Made by a program: the position numbers and the translations under genes. From positions 1 through 12,640 of the forward strand of contig JAUXUZ010000153.1 of NCBI GenBank assembly GCA_030680655.1: 12,640 nt of DNA. The letters are read 5' to 3'. The notes under the pieces were generated by a model. It was not told where the DNA came from. It searched no databases and worked only from the letters and a program-made list of their open reading frames with translations. Position 1 is the first letter of the stretch. The number at the start of each line of letters is the position of its first letter. Of this stretch, positions 6,231 to 12,015 are shown piece by piece. This DNA is from Phycisphaerales bacterium. GTDB lineage: Bacteria; Planctomycetota; Phycisphaerae; Phycisphaerales; UBA1924.

Positions 6231-7217
6231 CTACCCAGCCAGCATCGCCGCGGTGAACGTCCGCCCGGTGGTCTCACGGTCCCAGGTGTGGGCCTTGCCC
6301 CGCTTGGACTGATAGAAGTCCCACAGCTCAAGCCAGTACGACCTGAACTTGTGCGAGCCAAACGGCGCGTAGTGACGCTCAAGCCGCTTCATCATCCGTG
6401 GTGCCGGGCCCTTGAACCCCAGGATCGTCCGCGCGTGCCGCACGCTCTCGCTGTCAAGGGGCAGATGCCCGTAGCGCCCAAGCAACTGCATGACGTTGTG
6501 CGCCGCGTACGGGCCGATCCCGGGCAGTTCAATCAGCGCTGCCCGCACGTCTTCGTCGGGCGTGGCGGGGTCCTCAAACCAGCCGGGACGCACCTCGCCG
6601 CTCACGAACATCTTCGCCAGCGCAACGATGCGCGCATCGCGGTAACCGACGCGGCAGCGCGTGCGCAGCGACAGCGGGCGTTGCCGGGCGATGGTCTCGG
6701 GCGTCGGGAACGAGAGCCCCTTCGCGCCGACGCCCAAGCCGGGCACCGGCGCGCCGTAGACCTCGCACAGCCGCGCGTTCATCGTCATGGTGTTGGGCCA
6801 GGCGACGTTGCAGCTGGTCACCGTCTTCACCACGTCTTCCCACATCGTCGGCGAGCGGAAGAGCCGGCCCGAGCCGAGCCGCTTCCAGCGCCCATCGAGC
6901 CGGTGAAACGCCGCGAGCACGTCCGGCTGCTCATCAAGGCGCAGCATCCGGGTGACCTGCCTGGCGAGTTCCGGCCGGTCGGCCTTGCCGACCGCGCGGT
7001 GCGTGCTGACGACCAGGGCCCGCCCTTTCGCCACCCTCCAGGTCGCCCCCGGCTGCGAGATGCCGATGCGAACCGGGCCCGAAGGAAGCTCTACCACGCG
7101 CCAGAGCGTCTGCGTCGGTACGTGCCAGTAGTTCGGGGCGAGCAGGAAGTAGCCGTACGAGCAGGCGTCACGCGCGAGGATGTAGTCAGCAGGCACAGCA
7201 AGCGACATTCGCGCCAT
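6231..7217 (-). CDS. HhH-GPD superfamily DNA glycosylase (AlkA-like, probably monofunctional)
   Basis: A 328-residue base-excision repair protein. The N-terminal part has YGYFLLAPNYWHVP and TLWRVVEL, a pattern I associate with a broad HhH-GPD group also found in plants. The core begins with the TMWEDVVKTVTSCNVAWPNT segment (about 124-143). The helix-hairpin-helix LPGIGPYAA is at 231-239 and the catalytic aspartate is D255 in LPLDSESVR. The OGG1-type lysine after GIG is replaced (Pro-Tyr), as in AlkA, so a monofunctional glycosylase that removes damaged, possibly alkylated, bases is most likely. I chose ATG at 7217; ATG at 7208 is equally plausible, and the longer open frame back to 7379 has no conserved content and crosses inverted repeats. 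It is read leftwards into the DUF1275-STAS gene. Confidence 0.85.
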   Translation of the reverse strand: MARMSLAVPADYILARDACSYGYFLLAPNYWHVPTQTLWRVVELPSGPVRIGISQPGATWRVAKGRALVVSTHRAVGKADRPELARQVTRMLRLDEQPDVLAAFHRLDGRWKRLGSGRLFRSPTMWEDVVKTVTSCNVAWPNTMTMNARLCEVYGAPVPGLGVGAKGLSFPTPETIARQRPLSLRTRCRVGYRDARIVALAKMFVSGEVRPGWFEDPATPDEDVRAALIELPGIGPYAAHNVMQLLGRYGHLPLDSESVRHARTILGFKGPAPRMMKRLERHYAPFGSHKFRSYWLELWDFYQSKRGKAHTWDRETTGRTFTAAMLAG

Positions 7218-7466
7218 AGGGCCACCAGCGTACGAGCCCTCCGCCGGGCCCAGCACCGCTGGTGCCGGCAACACGGCCCGATCCGACCCCCGCAGGCTCC
7301 ATTTTGTGGCCCGCCCTACTATTGGTGTCCGATGTCTCGTGCGGCATATGTTCGGACACTTGTTACCTGTTTGCGCCACTCGCGACCGTCCGGTGGATCA
7401 ATCCACCCGCCGGAGACGAATAGCCCTGTGTCGGCGTGGCCGTTGCGCGCCGGATGGAGCCCCGCT
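7218..7466. promoter_or_regulatory. Divergent intergenic region with three inverted repeats
   Basis: This 249-bp gap, the longest in the window, separates the leftward DNA glycosylase gene from the rightward pseudopilin gene. It holds three exact inverted repeats: CACCAGCG (7223-7230) with CGCTGGTG (7257-7264); GTGTCCGA (7325-7332) with TCGGACAC (7352-7359); and the near-perfect palindrome GGTGGAT-CA-ATCCACC (7392-7407). Nested in the first is GCACC-GCT-GGTGC (7253-7265). The first would fall in the leader of the glycosylase mRNA, the last about 60 bp before the pseudopilin ATG, a good place for an operator. No clear -35/-10 pair was found on either strand. Confidence 0.4.
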
Positions 7467-8429
7467 ATGAAGCCTGCCAACACCCGCGCCCACCGCAACC
7501 CCTCCGCCTTCTCGCTGGTCGAGCTGCTGGTGGTCATCGCCATCATCGGCGTGGTCATCGCCATCCTCATCCCAGCCCTGGCCGGCGCACGCCGCCAGTC
7601 GCGCAAGGTCGCCACCATGGCCACGCTGCGCGACCTCAGCAACGCCAGCAACCAGTTCTTCACCGACAACAAGCGCAACCCCGGCTACTTCTCACCCGCC
7701 GCGATGGGCGCAGCCGCCAACGCCACCGCTAACGGCGGCTTCACCGGCATGCAGAACCTGCTGCTGGACATTGCGGGCGGCATCACGCAGGCACCACCTT
7801 CGGCGGGCGTCATCTTTGACGTCGGCCCCGGCGGCAGCACCCCCGTGCGGATCGACCTGACCAAAATCGGCGCATCGGGCACAGGCAAGGGGTATTTCGC
7901 CCCCGACAAGAGCTCGCTCGTCGCCGACAGCGGCCTCGTCGGCTCGGCCAACAACCAGCTCATGCCCCAGATCGTCGATGCGTTCGGCAACCCCATCCTT
8001 GCTTGGGTGGCCGACGAGCGCCCCTCAACCGAGTTCGCCGCCGACAACTCCTCAACGCTCGCCAAGTTCTACTGGGCCTCCAACGCCGGCGTGCTCACCT
8101 CAACACGCATCGGGCGCGACCAGCGCGACCAGAACAACTCCAGCATGCTCGGCGGCAGCTTCGCCACCGGTCGCGTCGCCACCATGGCCGCGCTCTTGGG
8201 CAACCCCGCCTTCCCGCAGCAGAACGACCCCACCAAGCCCGCCGCGGCCAAGGGCTCGATCGTCTTCCAGTCCGCTGGTTCCGACGGCTTCTTCATGGGG
8301 CGCTACGACAACGCCACCAAATCGTTCGGCACACCCAGCGGCGGCATCACCACCGTGCCCTACACCACCGGCACGGGCATCGACATCATGGGCTCCTACG
8401 ACGATGTGATGCAGGCCGCGGGGAACTGA
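7467..8429 (+). CDS. GspG-like pseudopilin (type II secretion / prepilin N-terminal methylation domain)
   Basis: A 320-residue class III signal-peptide protein. A short basic leader (MKPANTRAHRNPSA) is followed by FSLVELLVVIAIIGVVIAIL, the hydrophobic pilin helix; cleavage is expected between A14 and F15, which places the conserved Glu at mature position 5 (E19). The residue before the cut is Ala rather than the usual Gly. The globular part has two GspG-type marks: DAFGNPILAW at 171-180 (compare D-x-W-GNP) and QSAGSDGFF at 268-276, with a DD pair near the C terminus (312-313). It is longer than typical GspG (about 140 residues), as is common for planctomycete pseudopilins, and lacks cysteine. 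No secretin, ATPase or prepilin peptidase gene is nearby, so its machine is encoded elsewhere. ATG at 7467 was chosen for the leader length; the longer upstream open frame is antisense to the glycosylase gene. Confidence 0.85.
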   Translation: MKPANTRAHRNPSAFSLVELLVVIAIIGVVIAILIPALAGARRQSRKVATMATLRDLSNASNQFFTDNKRNPGYFSPAAMGAAANATANGGFTGMQNLLLDIAGGITQAPPSAGVIFDVGPGGSTPVRIDLTKIGASGTGKGYFAPDKSSLVADSGLVGSANNQLMPQIVDAFGNPILAWVADERPSTEFAADNSSTLAKFYWASNAGVLTSTRIGRDQRDQNNSSMLGGSFATGRVATMAALLGNPAFPQQNDPTKPAAAKGSIVFQSAGSDGFFMGRYDNATKSFGTPSGGITTVPYTTGTGIDIMGSYDDVMQAAGN

Positions 8430-8456
8430 TCCCCGTTCATCCAGCGCGACCCGCTG
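8419..8456. terminator. Two small hairpins at the pseudopilin 3' end (convergent gap)
   Basis: CGGGGA (8419-8424) pairs perfectly with TCCCCG (8430-8435) around a 5-nt loop that contains most of the pseudopilin stop codon (TGA, 8427-8429). Seven bases later CAGCG (8442-8446) pairs with CGCTG (8452-8456) around 5 nt. They lie between the convergent pseudopilin and DinB-family genes and could end or protect either transcript; neither is followed by a U-run, so the call is tentative. Confidence 0.35.
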
Positions 8457-8474
8457 AAATCCCCTCCTCTTCTC

Positions 8475-8969
8475 TCAGCCGCCCTTCACCCGCGAGAACG
8501 CGATGAAGTCGGTGGTCGCACGCTCCCCGCCCGCCCCGGCCACCAGCAGCGCGATCTGCCCGCGGTGGTAGGTCGCATGGTTGAACACGTGCGTGAGGAT
8601 CTCGCCCACGGTGCTCCGGTAGGCGGTCCCGTCAAGGCTGGTGTACGCCACCGCGCGCTCAAGCCCCTGCCCATCGAGCCCGGCCAGCAGCCGCTCCATC
8701 GCCGCGTGGCTTTCCGCCGCATCCGCCGCCGATTGCTCCGGGCTCCACGCCGGGAACATCTCAAACGGCCGCGCCTCAAGCTCGCCCAGCCGCACCAGCC
8801 AGAGGTACGTCGCCTGCTGGATGTGCCCGAAGATCGCCGCCGCCTTGAGGTACCCCGGCTCGGCGCGCCCAGCCGCGGGCACCGAAAGCAGGCTCCGCTC
8901 CACCGCCACCGTGGCGTGACGCTCGTAGGCGAGCATCACTTTGAAGTGGGCCAACCGAGGGTCGCTCAC
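8475..8969 (-). CDS. DinB-family putative metal-dependent protein
   Basis: A 164-residue protein with the DinB/YfiT four-helix-bundle pattern. The metal-binding histidine triad is visible: H49 in IFGHIQQATYLW, and H131 and H135 in the family's closing motif NHATYHRGQI. Members include thiol-dependent S-transferases (for example mycothiol or bacillithiol dependent) and many with no known reaction, so no substrate is proposed. Two adjacent GTG codons (8972 and 8969) are possible starts; I chose 8969, which overlaps the pdxJ stop by 4 bp as GTGA, giving translational coupling downstream of pdxJ. It ends with TGA 45 bp from the convergent pseudopilin gene. Despite the family name it is unrelated to DNA polymerase IV. 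Confidence 0.83.
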   Translation of the reverse strand: MSDPRLAHFKVMLAYERHATVAVERSLLSVPAAGRAEPGYLKAAAIFGHIQQATYLWLVRLGELEARPFEMFPAWSPEQSAADAAESHAAMERLLAGLDGQGLERAVAYTSLDGTAYRSTVGEILTHVFNHATYHRGQIALLVAGAGGERATTDFIAFSRVKGG

Positions 8970-9751
8970 CACGCAGGCTCCATCAGCCGAACCATCTCGG
9001 CCACCGCCGAACGCAGGCCTGTGAAGACCGCGCGGCTCACGATCGAGTGCCCGATGTGCAACTCGGCCACCCCATCCAAGGCGGCGACCGGCCGCACGTT
9101 CTGGTAGTTCAGCGCGTGCCCGGCGTGAAACCGCATCCCCAGCTCCCAGGCCGCGGCCCCGGCATTCGCTACACGGTCAAGCTCCGCGCCGACGGACCCC
9201 AGGCCAAAGTCACCCCCCGACGCCGCGAACGCGTGGGCGTACGGCCCGGTGTGGAACTCGCAGGCATCAAACCCGGCCCGGGCGGCCGCCGCCACCTGGC
9301 GGTCCGACGCCTCGATGAAGGCGCTGACGGTCATGCCGCCGCCCCCCTTCGCCCCCCCGCCCCCTTTGAGCCGCGCCACGACCGTTTTCATCCGCGCCTC
9401 CACACCGACGACGTTCAACCCGCCCTCGGTGGTGAGTTCCTGCCGCTTCTCGGGCACCAGCGTAACCATCTGCGGGGCACCATGGGCTCTGCGAAGCCGC
9501 AGGGCGATCTTGACCATCTCGTCGGTCGCCGCCATCTCCAGATTGAGCCGCACGCCGCCGCTCAGCGTGGCCGCCAGCCGCTCAACATCGCCGTCGGTGA
9601 TGTGCCGACGGTCCTCCCGCAGGTGAACCGTGATGATCGATGCGCCGCCCAGAACGGCCTCGTGGGCGGCCTGGAGGGCGTCGGGCTCGTGCCCGCGGCG
9701 TGCCTGGCGCAAAGTGGCGACGTGGTCGATGTTCACACCCAGGTGGATCAT
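8966..9751 (-). CDS. pdxJ: Pyridoxine 5'-phosphate synthase
   Basis: PdxJ condenses 1-deoxyxylulose 5-phosphate with 3-amino-2-oxopropyl phosphate to give pyridoxine 5'-phosphate, the last ring-forming step of the DXP-dependent vitamin B6 route. The 261-residue TIM-barrel protein carries the family hallmarks: GVNIDHVATLRQARRG at 5-20, ITVHLREDRRHITDGDV at about 41-57, LNLEMAATDEM, LVPEKRQELTTEGGL, EFHTGPYAHA, MRFHAGHALNYQNV and ELHIGHSIVSRAVFTGL near the end. E. coli PdxJ is about 243 residues; most of the extra length is a glycine-rich insert, GGGGAKGGGG, in the middle. ATG at 9751 was chosen because family members start just before GVNIDH; the open frame extends to 9859 but that extension is not conserved. 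It is the first gene of a pdxJ-DinB unit and is divergent from speA. Confidence 0.96.
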   Translation of the reverse strand: MIHLGVNIDHVATLRQARRGHEPDALQAAHEAVLGGASIITVHLREDRRHITDGDVERLAATLSGGVRLNLEMAATDEMVKIALRLRRAHGAPQMVTLVPEKRQELTTEGGLNVVGVEARMKTVVARLKGGGGAKGGGGMTVSAFIEASDRQVAAAARAGFDACEFHTGPYAHAFAASGGDFGLGSVGAELDRVANAGAAAWELGMRFHAGHALNYQNVRPVAALDGVAELHIGHSIVSRAVFTGLRSAVAEMVRLMEPAW

Positions 9752-9818
9752 GGGGCAAGTGTTGCACGCGCTCCGCGCCGGCGACGGCGGCTTGGGCGAG
9801 TTTCTCCAGCTCGCACCC

Positions 9819-9846
9819 TTGCACGCCGGGCGCAACCCACTACACT
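9819..9846 (+). promoter_or_regulatory. Candidate sigma-70 promoter for speA
   Basis: TTGCAC at 9819-9824 and TACACT at 9841-9846 are separated by 16 bp and resemble -35 and -10 boxes (4 of 6 matches each to TTGACA and TATAAT). Transcription would begin near 9853, giving a leader of about 118 nt before the speA ATG, beginning just before the strong hairpin at 9868-9911. The match is by eye only, in a 219-bp divergent gap shared with pdxJ. Confidence 0.4.
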
Positions 9847-9867
9847 TTGCTGCCGTCACCGAGGGTG

Positions 9868-9911
9868 AAGGCCCGGGGCGTGACTCCTGCTGAGCGCACG
9901 CCCTGGGCCTT
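9868..9911 (+). promoter_or_regulatory. Strong leader stem-loop upstream of speA
   Basis: AAGGCCCGGGGCGTG (9868-9882) pairs with CACGCCCTGGGCCTT (9897-9911): 15 positions with 14 Watson-Crick pairs and one G-U pair in the speA-sense RNA. The 14-nt loop can close further by CTC (9884-9886) with GAG (9892-9894). A second GGCCTT copy at 9913-9918 could replace 9906-9911, giving an alternative fold, and a small TCACC-GAG-GGTGA hairpin (9856-9868) sits directly upstream, sharing one base. There is no U-run after the stem, so a simple intrinsic terminator is less likely. It does not match a riboswitch class I can name. It could be a leader control element, a DNA-level operator for the divergent pair, or a dispersed palindromic repeat. 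Confidence 0.5.
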
Positions 9912-9970
9912 TGGCCTTACGCCGGCGCAGGGTTCGGTAATCCGCCTTGAACGCGAGCGCTTGTCCACAC

Positions 9971-11980
9971 ATGGCCACGATCAACATCCCAAAGAACGAG
10001 TTCCTCCACGGACGCTGGACCGCAGACGAGTCGGCGAAGCTCTACGGCGTCAACGACTGGGGCAAGGGGTACGTCGCCGTCAACCAGTACGGCAACCTCG
10101 CCGTGCGCCCCACCAAGCGCGCCGAGCACAGCGTCGACCTCTTCGAGGTGGTGCAGGGCCTGCGCCAGCGCGGCATCCACACGCCCGTGCTGCTCCGCTT
10201 CAACGACATCCTCGAGTACCGGCTCAAGGAGATCCGCAAGGCCTTCGACGACACCATGGCCGAGCAGCAGTACGGCGGCGGCTACTCGTGCGTCTACCCG
10301 ATCAAGGTCAACCAGCAGCGCCACGTCTGCGAGCAGATGGCCAGCCTCGCCGTCAACCTCAATTTCGGGCTCGAGGCCGGCAGCAAGCCCGAGCTCATCG
10401 CCGTGCTGGGCCTCAGCGCCACCGCCGGCGGGGCGGGCGTCAACGGCATGCCGATCATCTGCAACGGCTTCAAGGACAGCGAGTTCATCGAGACGGTGAT
10501 CCTGGCCACCAAGCTGGGGCGCAACATCATCCCCGTCGTCGAGAAGTTCACCGAGCTTGAGCTGATCGTCAAGCACGCCAAGGCCTACGGCGTGCGCCCC
10601 AAGATCGGCATCCGCGTCAAGCTCAGCAGCAAGGGCGCGGGCCGCTGGGAGAGCAGCGCGGGCGTGCGCAGCAAGTTCGGCCTCTTCGTCAGCGAGGTGA
10701 TCAAGGCCGTCGAGTACCTCAAAAAGCACGACATGCTCGACTGCCTCAACCTGCTCCACTGCCACGTGGGCAGCCAGCTCTACGACATCCGCGTGCTCAA
10801 GAACGCCGTCAACGAGCTCTCACACGTCTACTGCGAGCTCGTGAAGATGGGCGCGGGCCTGACGATGCTCGATATCGGCGGCGGCATGGGCGTCGATTAC
10901 GACGGCAGCCAGAGCGCCTGGCACTCGTCGATCAACTACACCGTCGCCGAGTACGCCGCCGACGTGGTCTACCGCATCAAGAGCGTCTGCGACGACGCCA
11001 AGGTCAAGCACCCGATGATCCTCACCGAGAGCGGGCGCGCCATGGTCGCCTACTCCTCCATCCTCGTCATCGACGTCGTCGGCACCAGCCGCTTCGACCC
11101 CAACCCCGACATCGTCCGCATCGAGTCGGACATGGCCGCCGAGACCGCCGCCGGCGCCGGCGGCGAGGTCCCCCAGCCCGTGCTTGACCTGCTCGACACC
11201 TACAAGAACCTCACCGACCGCAACATCGTCGAGGCCTACCACGACGCCACCCAGGCCCGCGACGAGGCCATGAGCCTCTTCTCCCTCGGCTACATGAGCC
11301 TGCCCATGCGGGCCGCGGCCGAGCGCCTCTTCTGGGCCATCGGGCACAAGCTGCTCGAAAAGTCCGCCAAGAAGGGCGAGCTCCCCGCCGAGCTCGAGAC
11401 GCTCCCCGAGTCGCTCAGCGACAACTACTTCTGCAACTTCTCGTTCTTCCAGTCGATGCCCGACTCCTGGGCCATCGACCAGCTCTTCCCCATCTGCCCC
11501 ATCCACCGCCTCAACGAGCAGCCGACACGCACGGGCATCCTCTGCGACATCACTTGCGACAGCGACGGCAAGATCGATAACTTCGTCGACAAACGCATCG
11601 ACAAGCGGACGCTCGAGCTCCACGAGGTCCGCGAGCTCCCCGGCGACTGCGCGGGCGTTGAGCCCTACTACCTCGGCGTCTTCCTGCTGGGCGCCTACCA
11701 GGAGATCCTGGGCGACCTGCACAACCTCCTGGGCGACACCCACGCCGTGCACATCGCCCTCGACGCCGCCGGCCAGTGGCACATCGAAGAGGTCATCGAG
11801 GGCGACACCGTCGAAGAGGTGCTGCAGTACGTGCAGTACGACATCGCCGACATGAAGCGCGCCATGCGCATGGATGTCGAGGCCGCCTGCAAGCAGGGAC
11901 GCATCACGCTCCCCGAGGGCAAGGCGCTGCTGAAGTTCTACGACGACGGGCTTGAGGGGTACACGTACCTTGAAGAGTGA
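9971..11980 (+). CDS. speA: Biosynthetic arginine decarboxylase (PLP-dependent)
   Basis: SpeA converts L-arginine to agmatine and CO2, the first step of the agmatine route to putrescine and spermidine. The 669-residue protein matches the E. coli enzyme (658) in length and order: a PLP-binding barrel with the Schiff-base lysine K112 in VYPIKVNQ, a His/Ser-containing HCHVGSQ at 263-269, the phosphate-binding DIGGGMGVDYDG at 301-312, ESGRAMVA at 353-360, and the C-terminal beta domain with CDITCDSDGKID (525-536), where C529 is the expected active-site cysteine from the partner subunit. The C terminus YTYLEE is also typical. A short Ala/Gly-rich stretch (about 389-399) looks like a surface-loop insert. 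I chose ATG at 9971; a TTG at 9947 would add eight unsupported residues. It is divergent from pdxJ, whose pathway supplies its cofactor. Confidence 0.97.
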   Translation: MATINIPKNEFLHGRWTADESAKLYGVNDWGKGYVAVNQYGNLAVRPTKRAEHSVDLFEVVQGLRQRGIHTPVLLRFNDILEYRLKEIRKAFDDTMAEQQYGGGYSCVYPIKVNQQRHVCEQMASLAVNLNFGLEAGSKPELIAVLGLSATAGGAGVNGMPIICNGFKDSEFIETVILATKLGRNIIPVVEKFTELELIVKHAKAYGVRPKIGIRVKLSSKGAGRWESSAGVRSKFGLFVSEVIKAVEYLKKHDMLDCLNLLHCHVGSQLYDIRVLKNAVNELSHVYCELVKMGAGLTMLDIGGGMGVDYDGSQSAWHSSINYTVAEYAADVVYRIKSVCDDAKVKHPMILTESGRAMVAYSSILVIDVVGTSRFDPNPDIVRIESDMAAETAAGAGGEVPQPVLDLLDTYKNLTDRNIVEAYHDATQARDEAMSLFSLGYMSLPMRAAAERLFWAIGHKLLEKSAKKGELPAELETLPESLSDNYFCNFSFFQSMPDSWAIDQLFPICPIHRLNEQPTRTGILCDITCDSDGKIDNFVDKRIDKRTLELHEVRELPGDCAGVEPYYLGVFLLGAYQEILGDLHNLLGDTHAVHIALDAAGQWHIEEVIEGDTVEEVLQYVQYDIADMKRAMRMDVEAACKQGRITLPEGKALLKFYDDGLEGYTYLEE

Positions 11981-12015
11981 GCAGCTACCAGACTGACTTC
12001 TGAAGGGGAAGCAAC

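Noticed and set aside
4984..6312. Long forward open frame opposite the DUF1275-STAS gene
   Set aside because: Highly charged Arg/His/Asp/Gln composition typical of GC-rich antisense frames; the minus strand carries the recognised domains.
6174..7466. In-frame extension of the pseudopilin frame far upstream (open from 6174)
   Set aside because: It lies antisense to the well-supported DNA glycosylase gene and has Arg/His/Pro-rich shadow composition. The class III leader starts properly at ATG 7467.
9868..9911. speA leader palindrome as a simple intrinsic terminator
   Set aside because: There is no U-run after the stem, and the end would fall just after the likely promoter; kept as a leader element of unknown type instead.
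9917..11782. Two long minus-strand open frames opposite speA
   Set aside because: Val/Glu/Asp/Leu/Ala-rich repetitive translations caused by codon bias on the speA strand; no motif, and speA is certain.
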